Assembly (NCBI GenBank): GCA_017590115.1 | Contig: JAGGNK010011003.1 | Span: 838,955 to 902,954, forward strand | Direction of reading: 5' to 3' | DNA from: Montifringilla adamsi | Lineage: Eukaryota > Chordata > Aves > Passeriformes > Passeridae | DNA length: 64,000 nt | Shown here: piece by piece, positions 54,801 through 63,948 of the stretch | How the letters are laid out: each line of letters starts with the position of its first letter | Position numbering within the stretch: the stretch's first letter is position 1 | Made by a program: the position numbers and the translations under genes | Notes under the pieces: generated by a model | The model's database searches: none | The model's input: the letters and a program-made list of their open reading frames with translations, nothing else | Told to the model about the DNA's origin: nothing

Positions 54801-57800
54801 CCAGCCCCTGGGCCCGGCCCTGCGCCGCGCTCAGCCGCAGCCCCAGCTCGGCCACCTCGGCCCGCGCCGCCTCCACCTTGAGCTGCAGGTTCCGCGCGTC
54901 CGCCAGCAGCTTCTTCTCATTGCCCCGCGCCTCCTCCAGGCTGCGGGACAGCTCCTGCTCCCGCCGCCGGAACTCCTGCTCCGCCGCCGCCAGGCGCTGC
55001 TGCAGCTGCTGCAGCTGCGGGAGGGACAGGAGAGATGGGCGAGGGGAAGGGGGGGTGGGAGCGATGGGGAACGGGGGATGCAGCAATGGGGTGATGGGGG
55101 ACCCCAGAGAGGCGGGGGATGGAGCATTGGGGTCACAGGGGAACTCCAGGGAGGTGAGGGATGGAGCAATGGGAACACCCAGGGATGCAGGGGATGCAGC
55201 AGTGGGGCAGTGGGAACACCCAGGGATGCACGGGATGCAGCAGTGGGAACACACAGGAATGCAGGGGATGGAGCAATGGGAACACCCAGGGACACAGGGA
55301 TACCACAGTGATGGTGATGATTGGGGACAACAGGCACCAAGCTACAGCCTGAGGGGACAGGGACACCTCCAGACCCACAGGATAGCCAGCTATGGGGGCA
55401 CAGGAACACTTCGGGATGTGTGTCACCTACAGCGGGGTCTTGGGGACCTTTGGGGACGCCCTCACCTCCTTCCTGGCAGCCTCGGTGCCGGCCTCGCTCT
55501 CGGCCACCTTCTGCCTGAGGCCGGAGGCCTCGCGGCGGCTCCGCTGCTCCCGCTGCTCCTCCAGGGCCACCCGTGCCTGCAGCTCCCCCAGCTCCCGGCC
55601 CCGCCGGCTGTTCTCGCTGTCCAGCTCCTTCACCTGCCCGCGAGGGGAGCAGCGGTTCGGGGACACCCCGAGGGCCGGGGAGGCTCCGTGCCACCCCCTG
55701 TCCCCGTGCCTGTCCCTGACCTGGCGGCGCAGCTCCTGCAGCTCCCGCCGGCTCTCCAGGCGGGCGCGCTCCAGCCCCCGCAGCGCCGCCCGCAGCTCCG
55801 ACACCTCCCGCTCGGCCGCCGCCCGCGCCGCCTCCAGCAGCGCCAGCCGCTGCTCCTTGTCCTCTCCGGAGCGCTTCAGGCTGCGGGCAGCGGGGGCTGG
55901 CAGCGCCCGGGGGGGTGGCATGCTCCCGGCCCCAGCCGTGCCCATCCCGGGTGTCCCTCCAGCCCCAAATTTCCATCACTTTGCCCTGAGCGTCCTCCTG
56001 ACCTGGAGCAGCGCCCCATTCCAACCTGAGCGTCCCAACACCTCCCCCACCCCAGGCATCGCCCTCCAGGGTGGGGATCACCCTTATAACTCCCAACTCC
56101 TGCTTTCCCTCATCCCAAGCGTCTCCCAACTTGTGCTTCCCTCATCCCGAGCACCTCCCAACTCCTGCATCTCCCAATTCAAGCAGCCCCTTGTCCCACC
56201 CATCGCTCCGAACTCCTGCATCTCCCAGCTTGGACCTTCCCTTACCCTGAGCATCCCCCCAGCCCCGAGCAGCCCCTCCAAGGCGCTGCAGCCGCGCCCT
56301 GCACTCCCGGTGAGGCCATCCCGCGGTCCCGACCTGATGCGCTCTCCCTCGGCGCGCCGCAGGGCCGCCCGCAGCTCCTCGTTGGAGCGCTGCAGCGCCT
56401 CCTTCTCCCGGGCCGCATCGCCCAGCGCCCGCCGCGCCTCCTGCGCCCGCCGCCGCTCGGTGTCGCGGCCCTCGCGGCTGTCCCGGGCCTCTCGCTGCGC
56501 CTCCAGCAGCTCCTGCCGCGCCGCCGCCCGCGCCTCGGCCCCCGCCCGCAGCTGCGCCCGCGCCTCCTCCGCCTGCCCGGAGCGGGAACTCCAGGGATTT
56601 GGGGATTTCAGGGGGACGGGAAGGGGTTTTGGGGCGCGGCTCACCTCCCGCAGGGCGCTGTCCCGCTGCTTGGCCGCCGCTGCCGCTTGGTCCCGGAGCG
56701 TCCTCGCCTCCCGCTCGTGGCTCAGCGCCGCCTCCTCCGCCCGCGCCCGCAGCGAGTGCAGTTCCGCGGCCAAGGCCTGCGGGGACACGGCACCCTGAGA
56801 GCGCCCTCCCTCCCTTCGGGGGTCCCGGGGGGCTGCACCAGGGGGATGGGGTCCCGGAGAGAGGGGGACAATGAGGATGGGGTCCTGGAGAGAGGGGCAA
56901 TGGGGATAGGGTCCCGGAGAGAGAGAAGAGACAGTGAGGTTGGGAGACAGTGGGGTCCTGGAGAGAGGTGGGGGCAATGGGGATCGGGTCCCGGAGAGAG
57001 AGAAGGGACAGTGGGGTTGGGAGACAGTGGGGTCCTGGAGAGAGGTGGGGGCAATGGGGATGGGTCCCGGAGACAGGAGGACATTGGGGATGGGGTCTCA
57101 GAGACAGGGGGCCAGTGGGGATGGATCCCGGGGCGGGGTGGGGGAGGACAACAACGGGGACGGGTCCCAGAAAGAGGGGGGGAAAATGAGGATAGGGTCC
57201 CAGAGAGAGGGGGGCAATGGGGATGGGGTCCCAGAAAGAGGGAAGCAATGGAATGGGTCCTGGAAAGGGGGGAGCAATGGGGATGGGGTCCCAGAGAGAG
57301 TGGAACAGTGGGGATGGGGTCCTGGAGAGAGGGGGGCAGTAGGGGTGGTGCAGGGATGGGGCTCAGGAGCTCAGGTACCACAGTTGAGCCCCACTCCTGC
57401 AGGAGATGGGGGGTTGAGGTTGGGGGCTGCAAGAAAAGGGGACACTGGGAGGGTCTTGCAATGGTGGGGGTGAGGCTCAAGCTGGGGGAGTGTAACAGGG
57501 GCATACCCAGGAGTGGGGGGATGCAATGGGAGGGCCATGGGGGATACCCAGGAATGGGGGGGCTGCAATGGGGGGCCACAGGGGCTATTCAGACAGGAGG
57601 AGCTGCAGCGGGGGATGCCCAGGAATTGGGGGGTGACAAGGGGACACCCAGGCACAGGTGGCTGCAGGAGCAGGGGACACTTTGGCAATGGGGGTTGCAA
57701 AGAGGGAAGACACCTGGGCACGAGGGCTGGAAGTGGGGGCTCTGTGGGGCTCTGTGCCACCCTGGGGGGGTTCTGGGAGCACCCCAAACCCACCTGCTCC

Positions 57801-60800
57801 TTCTCCTGGTGGCCCGTGACCTCTCGCCGCCGCTGCTCCAGCTCAGCCGTGGCCTCGTCCAGGCTCCGCTGGAGCCCTGCCAGTGTCCCTGCCAGGGCCA
57901 CCCGCTCCTCCTCCTGTAGCGCCAGAGCCTGGGGGACATCGGGGGTGTCACAGGGCTGGGGAGGCATGGAGCTGGCACAGGGCTGGGGGGACATCAGGGG
58001 TGGCACAGAGCTGGGGGACATGGAGCTGGCAGAGGGACAGGGGGACATCGGGGCTGGCACAGGGACAGGGGGACAGGGGAATGGCATAGGGCTGGGGGAC
58101 AGGGGAGTAGCACAGGGACAGGAGGACATTGGGGCTGGCACAGGGACAGGGGGACAGGGGAGTGGCACAGGGCTGAGGGGACATCAGAGGTGGCACAGGG
58201 ACAGGGGGACATCAGGCCCACCACCTGCTGCTTCTCGCTCTGGCGCTGCTGCCGCGCTGCCGCCAGCTCAGCCACCAGCTCCTCGTGCTCCTGCACCAGC
58301 CGGCCCCGCTCGGCCTCCAGCTCCTCCTGCCAGCCCCAAAATCATCAGTGGACCCCAAAAATCATCAGCGAACCCAAACAATCCTGCAGCCCAAGCATTG
58401 TGCCCCAACAATCAGTGGGAATGTCAGAAATCAAGGTTGCCCCCCAAAAATCACCACTGTGCCCTCAACAATCAGCATGTGCATCAAAAATCAGCTCTGC
58501 ACCCCAAAAATCTACATTTTGCCCCAAAAATCACCACTGAGCCCCAAACCCCAACATTGCTCCCCAATAACCACCATCATGCCCCAACAATCACCCTTAA
58601 AACCCCCAAAATCACTATTGCACCCTAAAAACCTCCACCACAGCACCCCAAAATCCCAGCACCATGCCCCTCAAATCCCTCCTGCAGCCTCAAACCCTCG
58701 TGCTCCCCCACCCCGTGCTCACCTTCTCGCGCTGGAGGTGCTCCAGCTGCTCCCGGTGCGCGTCGCGGGCGCTCTGCAGGGCCGCTGTCACCGCGGCCGC
58801 CTCGGCCACCGCCACCGCCTGGCGCCGCTCCCGCAGCTCCTGCGCCCGCTCCCGCCGCGCCACGCCCAGCTCCGCTGGGGACACGGGGACAACCCCGTCA
58901 TGGGGACAGCCCGGTCATGGGGACAGCCTCGGTCACAGGGACACCCCTCAATGATGGGAACAGCTCGGTCATGGGGACAGCGCAGTCATGGGGACAGCCC
59001 GGTTATGAGGACAGCCCGGTTATGGGGACAGCTCGGTCAGGGGGACAGCCTCAGTCACAGAGACACCCCTCAGTGATAGGGACACCACTCAGTCATGGGG
59101 ACACCACTCAGTCATGGGGACACCCCCAGTCAGTGGGAACACCATCCCCAGTCATGGGGACAGCCTCAGTCATGAGGACACCTCCCCATAAGGGGGAACA
59201 CCCACAAGTCATGGAGACACCCCCTGTCAATGGGGAAGAGGGGATGGAGCTGAGGATGAGGATGGGGATGGACAAGGATGAGGATGGAGATGATTGATGG
59301 AGATGGACAGTGAAGATGGAGATGGACGAGGATGAAGATGGAGATGGATGAGTGGCCAGGACGATGGGACATGCGGGTGGCCGGGACCCCTCACCCTCCA
59401 GTGCCTCCTTGGCCTGGGTCAGCGTCCGGCCTTGGGCCTCCAGCTGCTGATTGTGGGCCTGGAGCTGGGCCAGCTCCTGCTGCAGCTGGAACACGGCGCT
59501 CTCCAGCCCCTCCTTCTCCGACCTGCGGGACACCGGGCACAGGGCTGAGCACAGGGCTGGGCACAGGGCTGGGGATGGGGCTGGACCCGCCCCGGCACCC
59601 TCTGAGCCCAGCACCCCCCTGAGCCCGGCCCCCAGCTGAGCCCGGCCCCACCTGAGCCCGGCGGCCTCGCGGTCGCGGTGCCGCTCCTGGCGCTGGGCAG
59701 CCGCGAGCTGCACGGCCAGCCCGGCCCCGTCCTGGGCCAGCGCCGCCTGGGTCCGGCCCAGCCGCTCCTGCTCCGCCCGGAGCCGCTCCTGCTCCGCCCG
59801 CGCCCGCGCCAGTGCCTCGCCCGCCGCGCTCTGCTCCTGCACCGCCTGCGGCACACCGGGGACACCAGCGACAGCCCGGGGACACCAGTGACAGCTCAGG
59901 GACCACCAGTTACCGCATGACCCCTCCCAGTTACCCTTGGCACCCTCCCCACCCCTCCCAGTTAGCCCAGACACTCTTCCCACCTCTCCCAGTTGTCCCT
60001 GGCACTCTCCCATTTACCCCTGACACCCTCCCAGTGGCCCCATGCCCCCTCCCCACCTGTCTCAAGTACACCTCACACCCTTCCCAATGCTCCCAGCTGT
60101 CCCTGGTACCCTCCCAGTTACCCCTGGCACCCTCCCCACCGCTCCCAGTTGCCCCAGCACCCTCCCAGTTGCCCCCGCGGCGCCCACCTGGCCCAGGCTG
60201 TGGCGCAGCCGCTCGTGGAGCCCGCGCAGCTCCCGCAGCTCCTCCCGCAACCCCCTCCCGTCGTCCCGGGGGTCCCCCCGTGGCCGCTCCAGGTCCCGCC
60301 GCTCGCTGCCGGGGCGGGGGCCGCTCTCCAGCCGTGCCCGCAGCAGCGCCAGCTCCCGGCACAGCTCCCGGCTGCGCAGCCGGCCCCGCTCCCGCTCCTG
60401 CTCCAGCCGCTCCAGCCGCCGGCCCAGCTCCGCCTTGTCCCGGGCCAGCCCGGCCGCCAGCTCGCTGGTCTTGGCCAGCGCGTCCCGCAGCCGCGACTCC
60501 TCCGCCTCCGCCGCCCGCCGGGCCTCCGCCAGCTCCCCACAGCTGCCCTGCGCCTGCGAGCGGGCACCGGCTGGCACCGGGCACGGCGGGATGGGGCGAC
60601 AGGGGCAGGGGGAGTGCCTGGGGCAGGGGGAGACGGGGAGCACCTGGGGCTCAGGGAACACCTGTGGCATGGGGAGCACCTGGGGCTCACCTGGGACTTG
60701 GGGAGAACCTGGGGCACAGGGGGCACCCGGGGCATGGGGGACACTTGGGGACACCTGGGGTATGTGGGGACACCTGTGGAACAGGGCCATGGGGGCAGCT

Positions 60801-63800
60801 GGGGCATGGGGCTGCACCCACAGCAGGGCTGGCACTCCCGGGGATACATCCACGGGGATTCACCTGTACCCATGGGAATGCACCTGTATCCATGCCCGGC
60901 CCCGCTGTGGGGCAGGCCCGGGTGCCCACCTTGCCCAGGGCCTCTGCCAGCGCCTCCTGCTCGCCCCGGGCCAGCTCTGCCTCCAGCAGCGCCCGGCTCA
61001 GCTCCTCCCGCGCCTCCAGCAGCTCCCGCTGCACCCGCGCCCGCTGCGCCTCCAGCTCCTGCACCTGCTGCTGGCTGTGTGGGGACAGCACAGCCCACCT
61101 GTGCCCACCTGTGTCCCCTGTGCACCCACCTGTGCCCCCCTGAACCCTCCTGTACCCACCCGAACCCTCCTGTACCCTCCCGCACACCCACCCATGCCCC
61201 TGTACACCCACCTGTGCCCACCTGTGCCCACCTGCATCCATCACAGGTAGGTCCTGGGGGTGCTGTGCCTTCCAGCACCTACCTATGTGCACCTGTATGC
61301 ACCTGAGCCCACATGCACCCACCTACACCCACCTGAGTTCATCTGAACCCTCTTGTACCCCTCATATACCCTGTACCCACCTTGACCCCATACACACCTG
61401 GGTCCCCACCTGTGCCCACCTGGCTCCCAACCTGAACCCTCCTGTGCCCACATGTGCCCACCTGTGACCTCCACACCCACCCATGCCCCGTGCCCACCTG
61501 TGCTCCAGCTGCTCGTGGGCAGCCTGGGCGTCGCGGGCAGCCTGGTCCCGGGAGTCCTGCAGCCCCTCGCTGCGGCACCGCAGCTGCTCCCGCTCCTGCT
61601 GCAGGGCCCCCGCCCGCTGCTGCTCCTCCGCCAGCGCCGCCTCCGCGCGGCACAGCTCCCTACGGACACACGGACATGGACACACGGACACATAGACACA
61701 CAGGCACATGGACACAGGCACACAGCAATGGATACATGGACACACGGGCACACGGGCACACAGACACACAGGGACATGGACACACAGACACACGGGCACA
61801 TGGACACACAGGCACACGGGCACATGGACACACAGGCACATGGACACACGGACACGCAGACACACGGGCACATGGACACAGGCACAGGCATAGGCACATG
61901 GACACAGGGACACACAGATGCACAGGGACAGACAGATGGACATTCAGGGACAGACACACGGACACACAGGGACAGACAGCCAGACACACAGGACAGAGGG
62001 ATGGTACCTGCGCAGCCCCTCGACCTGGGCCCGCAGCTGAAGCCCCTCCCGCTGGGCCTCCTCCTGCGCCCGCCTGCAGCTCCCGGCCTCGGCTCCCAGC
62101 TGCTCCAGCCGCTGCTCCAGCATTCCCAGCTCCCGCCGCAGGCTCCCGGCCGCCTCCCGGCCCGCCTCCACCTGGCTCCGGGCCTCCTGGGGGCCAGCCT
62201 TCATCAGATCCTACCCTCGTCCCCATCCTTCCCATCCCCCATCCCATCCCATCCCATCCCATCCCATTATGCCATTATCCCATCCCATCCCCATCCTCCT
62301 CCTCCTCCCAGCTCACCTGCAGCTGGAGCTGGCGCCGGCTCAGGGCTGCGTGGACGGCAGTGGCAGCAGCGCTGGCAGAGAGGCTGCGGAGAGGGGACAC
62401 GGCAGGACACGGAGGGGACACGGTGGGACACGGTGGGGACACTGCAGCTGCGGGGGGCTCGGGGTCATCAGCCAGAACCGCCTATTCCCAGGAAAATCCA
62501 GGGGAAAGTGAGGCAGGGAAGGAAATTAAGTCAGTGAAGGGGGGAACAAACCAAGGTGAGAAAGGGGAGATGGAGTCCAGGGAAGGGGAAAATGAGGTGG
62601 GAAATGGGAAATCAAGTCAAGGGGGAAACTGAGGCAGGGAGGGGAAAACTGAATCAGAGAGAGGGGAAACTGAATAAGAAATGCAAAAATGAATCAAGGA
62701 AGGGGACACTGAGACAAGGAGGGAACACTGAGGCAGGGAGAGACCCCTCCTGGCTGTGGGTGGCCCCGGGGTGTCCCAGCACCTGGGTGACCTCGTGCAG
62801 CGTCCGGCGCAGCAGCTCCAGCTCGGAGCGCAGAGCCTGCACCTGCTCCGGCGTCGGCTCCCGGGCACGTGCGGCCTCCTGCAAGCCCCGGGATGGGATC
62901 AGGCCGGGAATGACAGACCCGCATCCCCAAACTCCTACACCCTGCACCCACCAGCTCCCGCAGCTGCAGGGTCAGCGCTTCCACCGCCCGCTCCTTCTCC
63001 TCATCCTCGCTCCGGCGCCGCTCCAGAGCCGCTGTCAGCTCCTCCAGCCTGGCCAGGACACAGCCGGCATCCAACACCCAATATCCAACATCCAACATCC
63101 AGCATCCAACATCCAACATCCAGCACCCAACACCCAGCATGCAGCATCCAACACCCAGCATCCAACATCCAAAATCCAACACCCAGCATGCACCACCCAG
63201 CATCCAACATCCAACACCCAGCATCCAAAATCCAACATCCAACATCCCCGCCCTCACATCCCTTCCCATCCACGCCACAGCCCCAAAACCTTCCCCATGA
63301 AACATCCCCCATGGCCCCATTGGGGTGCATCCTCCCCATCCTGGTGCTCCTGCATCCCATCCCTCTGACCCATATTCCCTTCCCGTCCTGTGCCACATCC
63401 CCAAAATCTTCCCTGTGGAACATCCTCCTGGTCCTCCTGCAGCCCTCCAGGTGCTCCTGCATCCCATCCCTCTGACTCACTCCTTCCCCATCCTGTGCCA
63501 CATCCCCTGCACTTCCATTCCTCCCCTCGCCCACCGGGTGTCCCCCAGCCCCCGGTACCTTGCTGCCAGGGTGGCTTTCTCCAGCTCCGCGTCCCGTGCC
63601 CGCGCTGCCAGCTGCTCCTGCAGCTGCTCCAGGCGCAGCTCCTGCCGCTCGCGGGCCGCTCCCGCCTGGCTCTCGGCCAGCCGCAGGTTGGCGGCCAGGT
63701 GCAGGCAGGCGGCGTGGGCGGCGCGGCCCGTCCGCGACACCTCGTGGCCCAGCTCCGACAGGTCCCTGTGCGGGAGGGAGGGGCAGGGTGGGATCCCCAG

Positions 63801-63948
63801 GGATGCCCGGAGGGAGGGATCCCGCCCCGGGTCCCGCTGACCTCTCGGTGGTGGCCTTCATCTCCCCGAAGTGGCGCCTGAAGGTCACCAGCTGCCGCCA
63901 GAGGGTCAGGAGCCGGCTGTGCTCGTTGCTGAAGTAGGTGTTGAAGGA
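48773..63948 (-). CDS. CROCC: CROCC (rootletin), 3' portion, 28 exons
   Basis: Rootletin, the coiled-coil protein that polymerises into the ciliary rootlet and links centrioles. The 28 minus-strand exons here are all bounded by AG/GT and close in frame to 4482 nt (1493 codons plus TAG at 48773-48775). They begin at [20 protein letters not shown], which matches the human motif [19 protein letters not shown]; the N-terminal part lies beyond the window. Almost all is heptad coiled coil rich in E, R, L, Q and A, with family landmarks in order: [91 protein letters not shown]. Coding GC is very high. Several exons are shorter than human, and the last six depart strongly from it (see findings). Confidence 0.93.
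48944..49054 (-). CDS. CROCC: CROCC exon, [17 protein letters not shown]
   Basis: Matches human AQVVVLEQSHSPAQLEV, then [10 protein letters not shown] and GLEEQ. Roughly 25 residues shorter than human. Confidence 0.85.
49090..49560 (-). repeat. Minisatellite, CROCC intron
   Basis: atcaggatcagccccagccc and cccatcccgtggatc, about 12-24 bp units, more than fifteen copies, preceded by cagcaccaacacctccct repeats. Confidence 0.88.
49564..49680 (-). CDS. CROCC: CROCC exon, [15 protein letters not shown]
   Basis: N-terminal half is PG-rich and poorly conserved; the [12 protein letters not shown] end matches human ELELAEAQRQIQ. An alternative donor at CAG|GTGCTG would end it at 49573. Confidence 0.75.
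49685..49865. repeat. AT-rich TATA/ATAGAT stretch, CROCC intron
   Basis: Low-complexity atagatatatatacatat DNA lying where conserved rootletin exons would be expected. Confidence 0.75.
49948..50166 (-). CDS. CROCC: CROCC exon with in-frame 18-bp repeat
   Basis: Starts [15 protein letters not shown] (human RLDAARQALSEARK), then six consecutive 6-residue units of the type GMLREP (49969-50076), then SQDRQQE and donor GTGAGC. The whole exon is open, 73 codons. Confidence 0.8.
50220..50520 (+). repeat. GGGAACTGGGGG array, CROCC intron
   Basis: Units of about 35 bp (gggaactggggggact, gggaggggttcaggg). On the transcribed minus strand the array is pyrimidine-rich (CCCAGTTCCCC). Confidence 0.85.
50532..50684 (-). 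CDS. CROCC: CROCC exon with a PG-rich break
   Basis: LAQAESRSG, then a helix-breaking [17 protein letters not shown], then coil ([18 protein letters not shown]; human LHLQKALTACEHDRQVLQ). Confidence 0.85.
50700..51180 (+). repeat. Same GGGAACTGGG array, second block
   Basis: Continuation of the 50220 array after an exon, with gggaggggattcaggggg units. The two introns share a repeat. Confidence 0.85.
51228..51410 (-). CDS. CROCC: CROCC exon, [18 protein letters not shown]
   Basis: Contains [20 protein letters not shown] (human KLELQRRSLEGELQRSRLGL). 61 codons. Confidence 0.92.
51480..52065 (-). repeat. 278-bp tandem duplication made of donor-like units, CROCC intron
   Basis: 51491-51768 and 51769-52042 are near-identical. 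Each is built from smaller units reading CCAGGTGGGAAT on the minus strand. Confidence 0.93.
52070..52221 (-). CDS. CROCC: CROCC exon, [17 protein letters not shown]
   Basis: Matches human LALQEESVRRSERERRA; its donor CAG|GTGGGA is copied through the downstream intron. Confidence 0.92.
52235..53700 (+). repeat. GGGGTTTTACTGGGGTTT array, CROCC intron
   Basis: About 1.4 kb of 30-45 bp units (ttactggggtttatgggg, gcagtggggttttactg), more diverged toward 53700. Interrupted by telomere-type hexamers at 52519. Confidence 0.9.
52519..52541 (+). repeat. Interstitial telomere-type repeat
   Basis: About three and a half GGGTTA hexamers (ctagggttagggttagggt) inside the intronic array. Confidence 0.92.
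53849..53969 (-). CDS. CROCC: CROCC exon, [18 protein letters not shown]
   Basis: Matches human DELRTQTSALNRQLAEMEAE; ends phase 1. Confidence 0.94.
54046..54167 (-). CDS. CROCC: CROCC exon, [18 protein letters not shown]
   Basis: Glycine/proline-rich start, then human-like EAVRGALREFLQELRSAQ. The linker is much shorter than human's. Confidence 0.92.
54250..54620 (+). repeat. Tandem repeat, CROCC intron
   Basis: About 33-50 bp units with ggaataacggggtttggga and atgcagggatgg, eight copies. Confidence 0.8.
54696..55014 (-). CDS. CROCC: CROCC exon, [18 protein letters not shown]
   Basis: 106 codons; includes [20 protein letters not shown], nearly identical to human. Confidence 0.95.
55060..55310 (+). 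repeat. Tandem repeat, CROCC intron
   Basis: About 35-bp units with agcaatgggaacacccaggg and atgcaggggatg, seven copies. Confidence 0.85.
55466..55633 (-). CDS. CROCC: CROCC exon, [18 protein letters not shown]
   Basis: Matches human MLDSENTRLGRELAELQ; 56 codons. Confidence 0.95.
55721..55880 (-). CDS. CROCC: CROCC exon, [18 protein letters not shown]
   Basis: Matches human LKLANEDKEQKLALLEEA and [10 protein letters not shown]. Confidence 0.95.
56334..56572 (-). CDS. CROCC: CROCC exon, [18 protein letters not shown]
   Basis: Contains [20 protein letters not shown] (human EALRRSNEELRSAVKKAES). Ends AG. Confidence 0.94.
56645..56776 (-). CDS. CROCC: CROCC exon, [18 protein letters not shown]
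   Basis: Matches human ALTSELRDLRAQREEAA; 44 codons, phase 0. Confidence 0.93.
56850..57340 (+). repeat. Tandem repeat, CROCC intron
   Basis: About 32-bp units of ggggatggggtcccggagag and agagggggacaat, some fifteen copies, including a roughly 70-bp block copied at about 56900 and 56975. Confidence 0.88.
57480..57700 (+). repeat. Tandem repeat, CROCC intron
   Basis: acccaggaatggggggctgc and related units, six copies. Confidence 0.75.
57794..57928 (-). CDS. CROCC: CROCC exon, [18 protein letters not shown]
   Basis: 45 codons; acceptor GTCCCCCAG is copied repeatedly upstream of it. Confidence 0.9.
57930..58215 (-). repeat. Array of acceptor-like units, CROCC intron
   Basis: Minus-strand units of about 25 bp such as TGTGCCACCCCTGATGTCC plus CCCAG, ending at the real acceptor of the 57794-57928 exon. 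Confidence 0.88.
58225..58326 (-). CDS. CROCC: CROCC exon, [17 protein letters not shown]
   Basis: 34 codons ending QSEKQQ (human ESEKQQ). About 26 residues shorter than the human counterpart. Confidence 0.9.
58330..58690 (+). repeat. CCCCAAAAATCA array, CROCC intron
   Basis: About 25-bp units of gccccaaaaatcaccact, a dozen copies. Confidence 0.87.
58723..58874 (-). CDS. CROCC: CROCC exon, [13 protein letters not shown]
   Basis: Coil; ends with the conserved HLQREK (human RLQREK). Acceptor is the last unit of a GTCCCCATGA array. Confidence 0.92.
58880..59215 (+). repeat. GGGGACAGCCCGGTCAT array, CROCC intron
   Basis: About 19-bp units such as ggtcatggggacagcccgg, fifteen or so copies. Confidence 0.88.
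59220..59365 (+). repeat. GATGGAGATGGA array
   Basis: gaggatggagatgga units of 6-18 bp, adjoining the previous array. Confidence 0.85.
59395..59522 (-). CDS. CROCC: CROCC exon, [18 protein letters not shown]
   Basis: Matches human LEKEALEGSLFEVQRQLAQ; ends in phase 1. Confidence 0.93.
59652..59845 (-). CDS. CROCC: CROCC exon, [18 protein letters not shown]
   Basis: Includes [13 protein letters not shown] (human HAGLAVQLVAAER). Ends AG. Confidence 0.92.
59890..60160 (+). repeat. CTCCCAGTTACCCC array, CROCC intron
   Basis: About 30-bp units with cctcccagttaccctgg and caccctccccac, eight copies. Confidence 0.83.
60188..60553 (-). CDS. CROCC: CROCC long exon, [18 protein letters not shown]
   Basis: 122 codons, the longest exon here; includes [20 protein letters not shown] (human SALNESLAQDKLDLNRL). 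Confidence 0.93.
60600..60800 (+). repeat. CACCTGGGGCA array, CROCC intron
   Basis: ggggagcacctggggctc and variants, eight or more units, starting near the exon acceptor. Confidence 0.83.
60930..61074 (-). CDS. CROCC: CROCC exon, [18 protein letters not shown]
   Basis: Matches human RQLEQLEGKRSVLAKEL; donor GTGGGC. Confidence 0.92.
61080..61492 (-). repeat. Array of donor-like units, CROCC intron
   Basis: Plus strand gcccacctgtgcccacctg, i.e. minus strand CAGGTGGGCACAGGTGGG; units of 10-12 bp over about 400 bp. Confidence 0.9.
61498..61659 (-). CDS. CROCC: CROCC exon, [17 protein letters not shown]
   Basis: Coil matching human QQQAEELRQEREKLQ. Its donor (CAG|GTGGGC) is echoed many times in the next intron. 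Confidence 0.92.
61662..61990 (+). repeat. ACACGGACACATGG array, CROCC intron
   Basis: About 12-18 bp units (gacacacaggcacatgg). On the minus strand this is TGTCCGTGTG-type, pyrimidine-rich, and leads into the acceptor of the 61498-61659 exon. Confidence 0.9.
62008..62186 (-). CDS. CROCC: CROCC exon, [18 protein letters not shown]
   Basis: 60 codons of heptad coil; ends AG, donor GTACCA. Confidence 0.92.
62225..62290 (+). repeat. (CATCC)n microsatellite
   Basis: ccatcccatcccatcccatc, pentanucleotide repeat with short interruptions. Confidence 0.88.
62317..62481 (-). CDS. CROCC: CROCC exon, non-coil linker AVLADDPEP
   Basis: Matches human AVLSDSESG, then a proline/serine/cysteine-rich stretch with repeated VSPPCP, then LSRRQLQLQ where the coil resumes. 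It replaces the human SPPRRSSPGRG-type linker. A second acceptor inside (ctctccgcag) could skip the repetitive part. Confidence 0.85.
62490..62750 (+). repeat. GGGGAAACTGAGGCA array, CROCC intron
   Basis: Units of about 20 bp (aagggggaaactgaggcagg), ten or so copies. Confidence 0.83.
62783..62878 (-). CDS. CROCC: CROCC exon, [17 protein letters not shown]
   Basis: 32 codons, phase 0 at both ends; corresponds to the LQQTLRDLAQ region of human rootletin. Confidence 0.88.
62952..63048 (-). CDS. CROCC: CROCC exon, [18 protein letters not shown]
   Basis: Coiled coil; 97 nt, donor GTGGGT. The intron upstream holds the CATCCAACATCCAG array. Confidence 0.88.
63062..63245 (+). repeat. CATCCAACATCCAGC array, CROCC intron
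   Basis: 8-bp units atccaaca and atccagca, about 23 copies in 184 bp. Confidence 0.93.
63559..63765 (-). CDS. CROCC: CROCC exon, [17 protein letters not shown]
   Basis: 69 codons of coiled coil, including [18 protein letters not shown]. Donor GTACCG. Confidence 0.92.
63842..63948 (-). CDS. CROCC: CROCC exon with [13 protein letters not shown]
   Basis: First exon in the window; the most conserved rootletin motif here. Ends AG before donor GTCAGC. Confidence 0.93.

Noticed and set aside
54698..56029. 443-codon + strand frame opposite CROCC exons
   Set aside because: Antisense of heptad coil codons gives arginine/serine-rich frames; no conserved protein and no consistent splicing.
59812..61143. 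443-codon + strand frame in the CROCC region
   Set aside because: Shadow of the GC-rich minus-strand exons plus repeats; the minus strand has conserved rootletin coil with correct splice sites.
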